64,000 bases of DNA from CAYYIS01 sp964470965. GTDB taxonomy: Bacteria; JAAXHH01; JABIQT01. Positions 54,083 to 63,801 of this stretch are shown here, piece after piece. The translations under genes were made by a program, and so were the position numbers. How positions within the stretch are numbered: position 1 is the first letter of the stretch; each line of letters starts with the position of its first letter. Below the pieces are notes generated by a model. The model did no database searches. It was given only the letters and a program-made list of their open reading frames with translations, and was not told where the DNA came from. The DNA lies in NCBI GenBank assembly GCA_964470965.1, contig CAYYIS010000019.1, forward strand, positions 15,826 through 79,825, written 5' to 3'.

Positions 54083-55639
54083 TAGTTTGTCGTTCACCTG
54101 CATGTACATGAACGGCGGAATGGTCAGAGCCACGACATCAGTTCCACCGGTCACCTCGCTGGCCTGTCCAAGCGCATGGTCCAGATCGGGTGCCCAGGAC
54201 ACGCCCAGACGTTTTGCGGAGCTATCATCCTTAGGACCTACCAGGATAACACGCGACAGGTATTTCAATGGATAGGTGGCCCAGTACCACACCGTGAAGG
54301 GATGGAACCCGTGGTGGGCGTACCGGTAGCGGTAACAGTCTATAAGGTGGGAATCGCGGGCGAATTTCTCCTGGAAGTGGGATTGCATCTCGAACGGATC
54401 ATGGGTTTCCGGCAACACCTCGTTCCAGAATTTCTCGTAGGCCACATGGTATTCCGGATGAAAAATCTCGAACACCGGATTCATGATAATGACAGCACCG
54501 CCCGGCTTCACAAACGGCTTGTTGTAAAACCAGTTGAATACATAACCCAGCACATCACTCAAAACCAGGACGGGGTTAATTCGGGCATCAACGGAATAGG
54601 GGCTCAGGTCAGGCAGCCCGAACACCATGGTATCAAACTGACGGTCGGCGGTCACCAGCAGCTGGTCCTTGAGGGACTGCAAAGTCGGCTTATGCACTTC
54701 GTCGATGCTTCCGGCGTTAATATCGATAGGTGCATAATCACTGCGAATGTTCTTAAATATGTTGAATCGAACAGGTTCAGGCAGAAGTTTCATGGTCAGC
54801 GGTGTCAAAGATTTGATGGTTTTTTCAATAAAATTACATCGGTCATTAGGCTTGCTCATGTACGCCATCAGCGGCGCGTAGGTGGCGTTGTTCATGGCGG
54901 CTTCAAGGACCATAATCTTTGTATGCTCGAGGATAACCCGGCTGATGCGCTCGATACTGCTATGCATGTCGGAATCGTGGGGCTGCATCACATGGGGTTT
55001 TTCCTGAGTCATCTGCGGTGCGTGGTGGGGCGCAATGCTGTTGTAGGTACCCATGCCCACAGCCACCGATTTATGGCCGCCGTTGAGCGGGATCTGAATG
55101 CTGTCCACATAAATTACCAGATCACTCTCAACTACTTTGCGGGTCGTCTCCACCGCTTCACCGTGCTCGGTCTGGCCCACTACCACGATATCGTCCGAAT
55201 CTTCAGCATCGAAGTTTACCAGTTGGTGCGGATAGAAATCAGCCATGATCCGTTTACCCATCATCCAAGCCAGTTCCGCCGGTTTCATTTTACGGTGGAG
55301 GGCCACGGCGCACATCAGTTCTATGTTCTCTTTTTTCACGCCGTACGAGTACAGCATTTCCAGCAGCGTTTCGATCATGATCTGTCGAATGTCCGGCTGG
55401 GCAGTGGCCGGAAACGGCTGGCAATTGTCGTCGAAGGCAATCAGGATTTTGCTATTGCCGTCAACCAGTTCCCTGAGTGGCGCCATCCCCAAGGGATTGT
55501 CGAATGCCTGTACGACACGGTTGGGCATTTCACGTTTGGATATGCCGGACACAGGCGGACGAGGGTAAAGGATCGTCGCGTCGTCTGGAAGGTTGGCATT
55601 GACAAGATTATTGCCCGAATAGGTAAAATACTTTTTCAT
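54074..55639 (-). CDS. LarA-like protein (nickel-pincer nucleotide enzyme family)
   Basis: 521 residues, longer than lactate racemase by roughly 90. The N-terminal LarA/DUF2088 domain has ILIAFDDNCQP, then CAVALHRKMKPAE with the His, and IPLNGGHKSVAVGMG with the lysine used by LarA to bind the pincer cofactor. The family racemises or epimerises hydroxy acids; non-LarA members act on other 2-hydroxy acids. No larB, larC or larE is in the window, so cofactor supply must come from elsewhere. It ends convergently in the Gfo/Idh gene. Confidence 0.82.
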   Translation of the reverse strand: MKKYFTYSGNNLVNANLPDDATILYPRPPVSGISKREMPNRVVQAFDNPLGMAPLRELVDGNSKILIAFDDNCQPFPATAQPDIRQIMIETLLEMLYSYGVKKENIELMCAVALHRKMKPAELAWMMGKRIMADFYPHQLVNFDAEDSDDIVVVGQTEHGEAVETTRKVVESDLVIYVDSIQIPLNGGHKSVAVGMGTYNSIAPHHAPQMTQEKPHVMQPHDSDMHSSIERISRVILEHTKIMVLEAAMNNATYAPLMAYMSKPNDRCNFIEKTIKSLTPLTMKLLPEPVRFNIFKNIRSDYAPIDINAGSIDEVHKPTLQSLKDQLLVTADRQFDTMVFGLPDLSPYSVDARINPVLVLSDVLGYVFNWFYNKPFVKPGGAVIIMNPVFEIFHPEYHVAYEKFWNEVLPETHDPFEMQSHFQEKFARDSHLIDCYRYRYAHHGFHPFTVWYWATYPLKYLSRVILVGPKDDSSAKRLGVSWAPDLDHALGQASEVTGGTDVVALTIPPFMYMQVNDKLLR

Positions 55640-55701
55640 TGCCTGCCTCGAATCAAAAGGACAAATTTTTGAATATTTAATTACCGGAATGTATCGGTGC
55701 C

Positions 55702-55730
55702 AAGATACAGGGCTAAATACGCTGAATCAA
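55702..55730 (-). promoter_or_regulatory. promoter for the LarA-like gene
   Basis: On the minus strand TTGATT and TATCTT are separated by 17 bases, about 62 bases before ATG 55639. No clear promoter was seen for the divergent amidohydrolase. Confidence 0.42.
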
Positions 55731-55918
55731 CTGTTTAATACACTGGCTGCATAAAGAATAATGCCCTGACATTCCGCCGGAAGTACCCGGATCTCCCCGG
55801 ACCGCTGGCAGGTTGCGCTGGCGAGCCATGGAGATTCCCGGCCGTACGGAACTGACCGTCCTTATTTTATTTGTGTTGCCGTAATCATACACCATCCACG
55901 ATCTCCAAAGGAGTCGCC

Positions 55919-56710
55919 GTGATTATCGACAGCCACTGTCATATATCGCCACACTGGTATGAAGAAGTCGATGCCCTGCTGTACCATATGGACCGAAACA
56001 ATGTAGAGAAGGCCATTTTGACCCAGCTGATGGGACAGTACAACAATAGTTATCAGGCCGAATGTGTTGCCCGCTACCCGGACCGGCTGGCTTCTGTCAT
56101 ACTCGTTGATTTCAATCTCACGAACGCGGTCCAGACGCTGGAACGGGAGGTTGAAGCCGGGGCGGTAGGTATCCGCCTGAATCCTGATGCCCGGTCGCCC
56201 GGTGACGATCCGTTTGCTGTCTGGCGGAAAGCAGAGGCACTGGGCGTGGCCGTCAGCTGTGCAGGCCTTGGCGGGGGATTCGCCGATGACGGATTTGCGG
56301 ATCTGATCGAAGAGGTGCCAAACCTGCCAATCGTGATAGAACATCTAGGCAACGTCAACACACCGGGGGAGAAGCCACCGGAGGGGATTGTGCAGAAAGT
56401 CTACGGGCTGTCACGTTACCCAAACGTGCAGATAAAAATCCACGGTCTGGGTGAATTTTGCCTGCGAGCCACACCGGCACAAGAACCCTTTCCGTTCGAA
56501 CAACCGATTCCTCCGCTATTGAAACTCGCCTACGAGGCGTTCGGGCCGAAACGCATTATGTGGGGCAGCGACTATCCGCCAGTGAGTGGCCGCGAGGGCT
56601 ACCGCAATGCATTGCTCTTGGCGATGGCGCAATTTTCGGACAAACCACAGGAGGCGCGCGATCTGATGTTCGGTGGCGTGGCAGAAAGGATTTTTCTTCA
56701 TGGCGGATAA
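55919..56710 (+). CDS. amidohydrolase-2 family hydrolase/decarboxylase
   Basis: 263 residues. The N-terminal metal site HxH is in IIDSHCH, a central His in VIEHLG and the late Asp in IMWGSDYPP complete the TIM-barrel centre. Family members hydrolyse lactones or decarboxylate aromatic and hydroxy acids. The GTG 55919 start follows AAAGGAG; longer upstream frames lack a ribosome site. It overlaps the next amidohydrolase gene by 11 bases. Confidence 0.86.
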   Translation: MIIDSHCHISPHWYEEVDALLYHMDRNNVEKAILTQLMGQYNNSYQAECVARYPDRLASVILVDFNLTNAVQTLEREVEAGAVGIRLNPDARSPGDDPFAVWRKAEALGVAVSCAGLGGGFADDGFADLIEEVPNLPIVIEHLGNVNTPGEKPPEGIVQKVYGLSRYPNVQIKIHGLGEFCLRATPAQEPFPFEQPIPPLLKLAYEAFGPKRIMWGSDYPPVSGREGYRNALLLAMAQFSDKPQEARDLMFGGVAERIFLHGG

Positions 56711-57662
56711 CACCCTGTGCGTGTGCGACCCTCATTTTCATATGTGGGACCTATTCGAGCGCCCCAATCTCAATCTGGGTAGCACTGCTGTCCACCCCCT
56801 GCCAGTCTACCACGCGGTTGACTATTTACGCGATATGGAAACACTGCCGGCCCCGCTGCGACTGGTTGCCGGAGTCCATGTGGAGACAATAGTCGGCCAG
56901 AAGGACGGCGGTACCGTACTCGATACGGTCGGCGAAACACGCTGGGTGTGCTCACAACTGGCAGAGACAGAAGACCGGCTGCCGTTTTCGGTGGTGGCCT
57001 ATGTAAATCTGGCAGGAGATCCAGTCGAACGGGAGCGCATTCTTCAGGAACATGTGGAGGAGGCCGGAGGGAGGTTGCGTGGTGTCCGCATGATCCTGAA
57101 CCACCATCCAGACAATCCGGATCTGACCTGGCCGCAGGTAGCACACGGAGAATTCCTGAAAAGCGACAGCTTCAGGAGCGGAATCGACTTGCTGGCGCGG
57201 AAAAACCTGTCGTTCGACCTGTCCTGCAACCCTCATCAGTTCCCAGACGCCGTGGCGACATTCCGTGATTACCCGGAAACACGAGTGATCGTCAACCACA
57301 TGGGGTTTATACACGACGGCGAAGACTACGCCCACGAAAATCTGTGGCGCGAGGGGATGCAAGCGCTGGCCGAGCTGCCCAACGTACATGTGAAACTTTC
57401 AATGCTCTGGTTCGGCAGAGGAGGATATCACAAAGATTCCGGCAAAGAGAAAAAAGTGAGCGGTCTGGTTCGCGAAGTGATTGATATTTTCGGATGCAGA
57501 CGGTGCATGTTCGCAAGCAACTATCCAGTGGACAGATTCAACGAAATCAGCATCGCCGAATTGTACGGAATGTTCCTGTCGTGGACAGCAGATTTATCGG
57601 ATGATGACCGCGCCGAATTGTTTCATGACACCGCCGTACGGGCTTATGATTTAGCACTGTAA
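56700..57662 (+). CDS. amidohydrolase-2 family hydrolase (PDC-lactonase-like)
   Basis: 320 residues. HxH in CDPHFHMWD, His in VIVNHMGF and a late Asn-Tyr-Pro in FASNYPVDR where Asp is usual. The first pieces resemble 2-pyrone-4,6-dicarboxylate lactonase and related sugar-lactone hydrolases. The Asn in place of Asp may alter the metal site. It overlaps the previous amidohydrolase gene, which points to a two-enzyme step or heteromer. Confidence 0.83.
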   Translation: MADNTLCVCDPHFHMWDLFERPNLNLGSTAVHPLPVYHAVDYLRDMETLPAPLRLVAGVHVETIVGQKDGGTVLDTVGETRWVCSQLAETEDRLPFSVVAYVNLAGDPVERERILQEHVEEAGGRLRGVRMILNHHPDNPDLTWPQVAHGEFLKSDSFRSGIDLLARKNLSFDLSCNPHQFPDAVATFRDYPETRVIVNHMGFIHDGEDYAHENLWREGMQALAELPNVHVKLSMLWFGRGGYHKDSGKEKKVSGLVREVIDIFGCRRCMFASNYPVDRFNEISIAELYGMFLSWTADLSDDDRAELFHDTAVRAYDLAL

Positions 57663-57688
57663 ATGGCATCGCGCATAGAAAACGAAGA

Positions 57689-58930
57689 TCATCTGGGTGT
57701 TTTTACCTCAAGTACTTCCTGAGGCGTCGTGTAACTACCGGAAATATGAGCCGCAAGCCAATCCGGGGCATCCGTCCGAGGCAAAGACTGGGCCGGTTCA
57801 CCCTTGCAGCTCAATCGGTACAGCAGTCTGGCATCTTCGATCGAACTGATATTGGACTTTATAGGCGGAGAGTTGTGCAGTGTCATGAAATTATCCCATA
57901 TGGTCACGTCGCCCGGTACATGGTGATGATCGTAACGAAATTGCGGCTGCAGCACATGTTTTTCCAGGCGATCCAGAAATACCCGGGACTCATCCAGAGT
58001 CATTCCGTCGACCTCCACCGCCGGCCGCACATTCGGCCGCGATGCCCAGATCGGACTGTGGAGGGACTTGTACCCTGAACGAGGGTTGGTCCGCACCAAC
58101 GGCGCGAGCCATCCTTCGTCCCCCGCATTCAACCGTCGGCGCAGTTGAACCTTCTCCAGCATCTCCTGTTCCCCAGGCGTCAAGGCCGCAAAGGCAGCTG
58201 CCGTGTCGGAAAAAGCGGTTTCTCCGTTAAGGGGAAGCCGTAAGCGGAGCCGCATCAATTCGTCATCGGCCCCATCGTAGTAGGGATGAGCGGTTCCGGC
58301 CTCCGGAACCGAGACCCAGGTTCCGCCCAGTGCATTCCGTGAAACGGGCGACATATGGGCCAGAAACATGGATACATATATAGGCAGCGGTTCGTACTCT
58401 ATATCCGTGTGCCACGAACCTCCGGCGCTCACCCGGGATTTCCCTTCTCCAACCGCGCCCCCGAAATTCGAGACCACCAGAACAGTCGGCGATTCATGAG
58501 GCAGGCATCGCAATCGGCCGGGAAAGGTCCTGTCGACGGCAGCCACCTGACGTTTCTGGTATGGGATCCACTCGATCGCCCCATCGCTGTCCCCGTCCTG
58601 CTGCGCCGGCTTACCCCCGCGCATGAAATTGTTGGGATGCGGAATGGGCGCGCCCCAATGGTTGGCGAATCGTTCGAAATGGGCGAGAGAGAACCGGTTC
58701 AAGTCCTGGCCGGCAATACACACGATCCGGAATAGACTCAACGCGTCGAGTAGAAAGGCAGCCTGCTCCTCATTTAGCGGGCTACACAGGTCTATACCGG
58801 TAAACCGTACCACGGTACCGCATGGTACCAGGGGATACTCGCAGCCTGCGTGGGATCCGAAAAAATAACGCAGGCGGGTTTCCAACTGCCCTTCTTCCAT
58901 TTCATGGTTCATGGCGGCTCCTTCTGTCAT
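57689..58930 (-). CDS. TauD/TfdA-type Fe(II)/2-oxoglutarate dioxygenase
   Basis: 413 residues, longer than TauD (about 280). Iron ligands HxD are in SWHTDIEYEPLP and the distal His in WDNFMTLHNSPP; DARLLYRLSCKG holds the 2-oxoglutarate Arg. The extra length lies in the N-terminus and a middle insert. TauD-type enzymes hydroxylate sulphonates, herbicides, alkyl esters or amino acids. The start ATG 58930 overlaps the stop of the sialidase-like gene (ATGA), so the two are coupled. Confidence 0.86.
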   Translation of the reverse strand: MTEGAAMNHEMEEGQLETRLRYFFGSHAGCEYPLVPCGTVVRFTGIDLCSPLNEEQAAFLLDALSLFRIVCIAGQDLNRFSLAHFERFANHWGAPIPHPNNFMRGGKPAQQDGDSDGAIEWIPYQKRQVAAVDRTFPGRLRCLPHESPTVLVVSNFGGAVGEGKSRVSAGGSWHTDIEYEPLPIYVSMFLAHMSPVSRNALGGTWVSVPEAGTAHPYYDGADDELMRLRLRLPLNGETAFSDTAAAFAALTPGEQEMLEKVQLRRRLNAGDEGWLAPLVRTNPRSGYKSLHSPIWASRPNVRPAVEVDGMTLDESRVFLDRLEKHVLQPQFRYDHHHVPGDVTIWDNFMTLHNSPPIKSNISSIEDARLLYRLSCKGEPAQSLPRTDAPDWLAAHISGSYTTPQEVLEVKTPR

Positions 58931-60093
58931 GCCTTGATAAGATAAGCATAGTTAAATCGTGCGAACATCACGTGGTTTGGCAAATGCGAGTGGCCGTCTC
59001 CCCGGCCGTAGACCAGGCCGATCGTCCGATCCGTAAGTATCACCATGTCAGAATAGTAACTCGGGCCATGATGAATCACTCTGTGATGGTCCCAGGTCGA
59101 TCCCTCGTCGGAACTCATGCTAACGGTCATCCGCGCCCGTAGTTGTGGGTGGGCGGGACGGCTGAAGAGCAGGTGATTCGGATCATTAACTTCAGCAGGG
59201 GTGAATCGTTGGATCGAGGAATCGCAACCGTTATAGCTGTATCTCAACTCCGTTCTTACCTGCGGCGTCCCGAAGGTCTCGCCTCCGTCCCGACTCCAGG
59301 CAGAGACGCGATGCTTCTGGGTATCGACCTGCCTTCCGTCTCTCGTGGCGACACCACCCCGTGCATTCATGAGAATACGACCATCGTGCAGTTCCACGAT
59401 GCGCCCTTCATTCATACCGTATCCAATTCCCGTGTCGCCGGTATGGCGCCAGCTTTTACCATGGTCGTCGCTGACAACCAGGGAGACGCCATAAAGGCGC
59501 GGATCGGCCGTCACCTCACGACGGTGCCAGACCGCGAGCACCAATCGTCCGTTTTTGTGCTGATGAATGCCCTGTTGACAACAAAGCTGAATTCCGTGGC
59601 CGGGTCCCGGCATATGGAACGTCCAGCCATGGTTATTGTCAGCCAGCAGCCTGGTCATCTCAACACGTCCGCCGTCCCTCTCCACCGGCAGCCAGGACTG
59701 CCCGTCGTCATCGCTGTACTGATAGAATACCCTTGTTTCATTCTGGTGATGAGATCCTTCGTTCAAGGCGTAGAAAAAAAATATCCTTCCGGTTTCCCGA
59801 TCCACCACCGGCCCTGTGTTCGTCCAGGCTTCTCTCTTACCCGGATGACCGTTAGCAGCCCAGAAACGGCCATCGGACCGCTCGATGTAGATATTCCCGG
59901 ACCAGGTGCGCCCCTCATCAGTGCTTCTTTTCAGTACCAGATGGTGGGGATCCTGATCTCTTTGACGTACACGTCCTTCAGCGAAGGCGAGTAACGTCCC
60001 ATTGACGGATTGGACCAGTCCGTACACGTGGTAGGGCCAGACCCCGTCTTCATTGTGCTTCCAAATCGTGCTTTGTTCGAAGGTAGCTTCCAT
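58927..60093 (-). CDS. sialidase-like BNR-repeat protein
   Basis: 388 residues with five Asp-box motifs (RSTDEGRTW, YSDDDGQSW, VSDDHGKSW, SRDGGETF, SSDEGSTW) and a probable active-site Arg in FAEGRVRQRDQDPHHLVLK, closer to true exo-alpha-sialidases than the 13369 gene. No signal peptide is clear, so it may be cytosolic. ATG 60093 is a compromise: further starts at 60132 and 60231 are possible, and a TATATT-like box near 60170-60175 argues against the longest. It is coupled to a TauD-type oxygenase. Confidence 0.8.
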   Translation of the reverse strand: MEATFEQSTIWKHNEDGVWPYHVYGLVQSVNGTLLAFAEGRVRQRDQDPHHLVLKRSTDEGRTWSGNIYIERSDGRFWAANGHPGKREAWTNTGPVVDRETGRIFFFYALNEGSHHQNETRVFYQYSDDDGQSWLPVERDGGRVEMTRLLADNNHGWTFHMPGPGHGIQLCCQQGIHQHKNGRLVLAVWHRREVTADPRLYGVSLVVSDDHGKSWRHTGDTGIGYGMNEGRIVELHDGRILMNARGGVATRDGRQVDTQKHRVSAWSRDGGETFGTPQVRTELRYSYNGCDSSIQRFTPAEVNDPNHLLFSRPAHPQLRARMTVSMSSDEGSTWDHHRVIHHGPSYYSDMVILTDRTIGLVYGRGDGHSHLPNHVMFARFNYAYLIKA

Positions 60094-60484
60094 AAATTCG
60101 TTTTTCGTGACATCTCCAACTGGGTACACCATATTGAAAAATCCGAACAAGTCCCCGGGAAAACAATCCAATATAGCAGGTTTTAAAGGTATCATAAAGG
60201 TTATTTGGTAAGTGAAACACTGGAGGGCCACCCAGAGGCACAGGGAGGTGCCGTCTTACAAGGGTCCGTACAAGCTCCGGCCCGCTGATGGACGTTTTGA
60301 ACCCCGATATTACATGTGCGTTAGAATCCTTTACAGTCAATACGATAACCGGCGGAGGTTTCAGGTAATTATCCACCACATAATTTCATCGATAGGGTAT
60401 AATATCTGTTGTTTAAATCCAAAAAGTGTTTTCTTGGCATAAGGTATACATAGCTCCACAGGTGATCAATTCAAACAATACACC
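60094..60484. other. gap between divergent genes
   Basis: Holds the alternative N-terminus of the sialidase-like gene (to 60231) and an AT-rich region with a TATAAT at about 60399 without a good -35. No gene or repeat was supported. Confidence 0.45.
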
Positions 60485-62665
60485 ATGAAACCATTACAAC
60501 GGTCTCTCCCTTTCATTCTCTGCTTTCTGTCCGGGTGCTTCCTGTTTCGCAGCGGCCATCTCGATATCCCTGAGTCCATCCGTACGCGATACCATGAAGG
60601 CATCGCCCTATACAACGGGGAGCAGTATGACGAGGCGGAGCAGCAATTCCGAGCGATACTGGACATGGATCCGCAGGCCATCCTTGCAAAATACCGTCTG
60701 GGTTTGACGCTCTACCAGCAGCGAAAACTGTCTGATGCACAGGTTCAGTTCCAGCAGATCATCGGAATGAGCGGAGACCTACCTTACGGGTACCATGGTT
60801 TCGGGCTGGTAGCGTTGCAGCGGAAAAACCGCAGGTTCGAAGCACTGAACTGGTTCCGCCAGGCATTACGGCGGGACCCTTCGTTTGTAGAAGCCCAGTG
60901 GGAACTGGCAATGACAAGGCTGGCCGTGACCAACGGAATATTCGGAGCGTTCAGTATGGGACAGGTACGAGAGGAATTTCAACGCGTCATCGAGATGGAT
61001 CCGAACCATCCGGAGGCCTATTATATCCTCGGTTCCACATATTACCAGTACGGTAAGATTGATGATGCGGACTCCGCCATACCTTTATTCGAAAAAGAGA
61101 TCGAGGTAAACCCGAATCACCACGATGCCCGGTACCAGCTCGGCCTGGCCTATATCGATGTAGAACGTATAAGAGAGGGTATCACAACACTCGAGTCGAT
61201 CCGGACGGTTGATCCCGAATGGACGATACGCATCGATCGGGCGATTGCGGAGGCGCGGCTGCGTAATTCACTGGTGGGAGCGGACAGCATATTCATAGTT
61301 CTCCACATGCTGCCTGAGGAAGAACGACGTCTGTACTTCGATCTGAAGACCGTCCTGCCAACGAATGAGAAGACACAGATAAACCAGTTGAAGCGCGACG
61401 ATGTCGCGAGCAAAGCATTCGAGTATTGGAAGGCCCACGATCCCACCCCTTCAACGGTGGAAAACGAGCGGTTCGTCGAACACTGCCGCCGGGTGGCATA
61501 CTCCCGCCGCTACTTCGGGCGCGGCCTTTGGCCCTGGGATACGCGCGGTGAAGTGTATATCCGCTATGGCCAACCGGACACGCGAAAAATGGATACATCG
61601 GACGCCTCGCTCCATGGTTTTGGGGCGACCGCGCAGTTTGGTATCAGGCAGGTGGAGCGTTGGACCTACGAGCACCTCGCGCTCACCTTCGAATTTGTGG
61701 ACCAGGGGTCAAATTTGGCGTTTCACATGCCGCCGGTCCGCGCAACAGGAGACATCGCATCCGTTGCCAGGAATGCCTTCAACGACCCGGGCGTGCGAGT
61801 CGAAAAACTCGCTGAGAGTACTCCCGCTGTGTACAAAACAGATTATGAGAATGGGGAGCCTTTGCGCTATTCTTACAGCCTGGCAGTCTACCGGGGTGCC
61901 GGAGGGAGCGCCGAACTCGAGGTGGATTACGCCGTACCGGCCACTGAACTGTCGTTCGAAGACCGAACCGCCTCGCTGGAAACCTCTCTCGTAATCTTCG
62001 ACACCAACTGGAAAGAATTGAAAAAGACGGTTGAACAAAAAAGGCTGCGCCCGGTACCGAATGCCGACCGCACACACCAGGTGGCTCTCTATCGCCGTAC
62101 ACTAACCGTGACGCCGGGACAGCACCATTTCGCCATCCAGATAACCGATAAACAGTCCGGGCGCACCAGTGTGGTCCGACAGCCGCTGCAGGTGCAGACG
62201 TTTGTCCCTGATCGGTTGGCACTGAGTGATATCAGACTGGTGAGCCGAGTAGAAGACAACGCCACCGGCATATTCGTTCGTGGAAGACGCCGGTTGACAC
62301 CTAATCCGGCCGGCGTCTTTGCCGTTGGCCGACCGGTCACGTTGTATTTTGAAGTTTATAATCTGATGAAGAACGAAGTGGGACGTACCGCTGCCGACAT
62401 CGAATATACCGTATTTCCACTCTCGGGCGACACACGGCCTATGTTGACCGCCTCCGGTCAACCCAAAATACAAGCAACACAGAGCCGCGAATCCGCGCTG
62501 TTACAGAAAGAAGAAGGCACCGAAGAAACACTAAACCGTGATGTGGCCATACAAATGACCGGTGTCAAACCCGGGCGCTACGTTCTCCGCATAACCGTTA
62601 ACGACCTCAATCGGAATCAATCCGTCAACTCCTCCGTCTTATTCCGATTCGTTCCTTGGGAATAA
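60485..62665 (+). CDS. GWxTD-type lipoprotein with N-terminal TPRs
   Basis: 726 residues. A short signal peptide ends in a lipobox (FLSGCF). Residues about 30-250 hold TPR repeats (EGIALYNGEQYDEAEQQFRA, AYYILGSTYYQYGKIDDA). A GWxTD-like domain starts near 320: KAHDPTPSTVENE, then WPWDTRGEVYIRYGQPD, where the named motif is degenerate. A beta-rich C-terminus follows. GWxTD proteins are widespread in FCB and related phyla, role unknown. It precedes homoserine dehydrogenase by 111 bases. Confidence 0.85.
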   Translation: MKPLQRSLPFILCFLSGCFLFRSGHLDIPESIRTRYHEGIALYNGEQYDEAEQQFRAILDMDPQAILAKYRLGLTLYQQRKLSDAQVQFQQIIGMSGDLPYGYHGFGLVALQRKNRRFEALNWFRQALRRDPSFVEAQWELAMTRLAVTNGIFGAFSMGQVREEFQRVIEMDPNHPEAYYILGSTYYQYGKIDDADSAIPLFEKEIEVNPNHHDARYQLGLAYIDVERIREGITTLESIRTVDPEWTIRIDRAIAEARLRNSLVGADSIFIVLHMLPEEERRLYFDLKTVLPTNEKTQINQLKRDDVASKAFEYWKAHDPTPSTVENERFVEHCRRVAYSRRYFGRGLWPWDTRGEVYIRYGQPDTRKMDTSDASLHGFGATAQFGIRQVERWTYEHLALTFEFVDQGSNLAFHMPPVRATGDIASVARNAFNDPGVRVEKLAESTPAVYKTDYENGEPLRYSYSLAVYRGAGGSAELEVDYAVPATELSFEDRTASLETSLVIFDTNWKELKKTVEQKRLRPVPNADRTHQVALYRRTLTVTPGQHHFAIQITDKQSGRTSVVRQPLQVQTFVPDRLALSDIRLVSRVEDNATGIFVRGRRRLTPNPAGVFAVGRPVTLYFEVYNLMKNEVGRTAADIEYTVFPLSGDTRPMLTASGQPKIQATQSRESALLQKEEGTEETLNRDVAIQMTGVKPGRYVLRITVNDLNRNQSVNSSVLFRFVPWE

Positions 62666-62776
62666 GCATCGCTTTTTTTGTATTTGCATAAAATAATTTC
62701 AAATTTAGATTATCTGTAGCGTTGAAGTAGGTGCTTTGTCAAGTCAACCAATCCATCGACTGTTACCGGAGCCCCG

Positions 62777-63793
62777 ATGTCCTCTACCGTCCATCGCCTT
62801 GCACTGCTCGGATTCGGTCCCGTGGGGCGGAGTTTTGCGGAGATACTCTCAGAAAAAGAAGATCATATTGCCCAGAGATACGGCATTCGGCTGCGTATCG
62901 TAGCCGCAGTGGATCGCACCGGTGGCGCTGTCGATCAGGACGGCCTTGAGGCGGCAGACCTGGTAACCGCGAAACGATCCGGTTCCGTGGCCCGGTATCC
63001 CGGAAGCGGTAAAGAGGGATTGACCGGCAATGACATTCTTTCCAGTACATCGGCGGACACGGTCCTAGAAGCTACCTCCGTAAACATGACAGACGGAGAG
63101 CCGGGAATGAGCTTTGTTCGCCGAGCCCTGGCCGACAGCCGACATGTGGTCATGGCGAACAAGGGGCCTCTGGTGTTGGCTTATCGGCAGGTGATGGAGC
63201 TGGCGCGGCTGCACCAGGTGGCATTAAAATTCAGCGCGACTCTGGGTGGCAGCATGCCTACATACAATCTGGGTGCGCGCGATCTAGCAGGCTGTGAGAT
63301 CAAACGTGTCGAGGCAGTGCTCAACAGCACTTCTCATTACATCCTGTGTCGAATGAATCTGGGTGACACGTATGAACAGGCACTCGCTGAAGCCCAACGA
63401 CTGGAGATTGCCGAACGCGATCCGGCGCTGGACGTGGAAGGGTGGGACGCCACCAACAAGATGGTAATCCTGGCCAACAGTATCCTGGATACCCCAACCA
63501 CGCTGGCGGACGTTTCCCGAACCGGCATCGCACACCTCACGGCACGCGACCTGCCACTGACCATGCTCGGAACTGCCGAGAAAACAACCGAAGGATACCG
63601 GCTCGCCGTAGAACCCGTTCGCCTGCCCGATGATCATCCACTAGCTGCGCTCGATCCACTCAGCATGGGCGCAATCTTCTACACCGACCTGCTCGGTCCA
63701 ATGATGATCACAGTTAATGAACGCGGCCCAAGGCCCACAGCCGCCGCTATGCTGAGAGACGTCCTAGAAATAGCAAGGATGGATAAAAACTAG
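62777..63793 (+). CDS. hom: homoserine dehydrogenase
   Basis: 338 residues without an ACT domain. NAD(P)-binding GFGPVGRSF, VLEATSVN, MANKGPL, then ATLGGSMPTY, VLNSTSHYIL and ERDPALDVEGWDATNK define the family. It reduces aspartate semialdehyde to homoserine for Met and Thr synthesis. The lack of an ACT domain suggests no feedback inhibition by threonine. It is followed 8 bases later by a cyclophilin gene. Confidence 0.92.
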   Translation: MSSTVHRLALLGFGPVGRSFAEILSEKEDHIAQRYGIRLRIVAAVDRTGGAVDQDGLEAADLVTAKRSGSVARYPGSGKEGLTGNDILSSTSADTVLEATSVNMTDGEPGMSFVRRALADSRHVVMANKGPLVLAYRQVMELARLHQVALKFSATLGGSMPTYNLGARDLAGCEIKRVEAVLNSTSHYILCRMNLGDTYEQALAEAQRLEIAERDPALDVEGWDATNKMVILANSILDTPTTLADVSRTGIAHLTARDLPLTMLGTAEKTTEGYRLAVEPVRLPDDHPLAALDPLSMGAIFYTDLLGPMMITVNERGPRPTAAAMLRDVLEIARMDKN

Positions 63794-63801
63794 GGCAGCA
63801 A

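Noticed and set aside
54176..55672. 498-codon open frame antisense to the LarA-like gene
   Set aside because: Composition is His/Val-rich with no motif, and it mirrors codon bias of the well-supported opposite gene.
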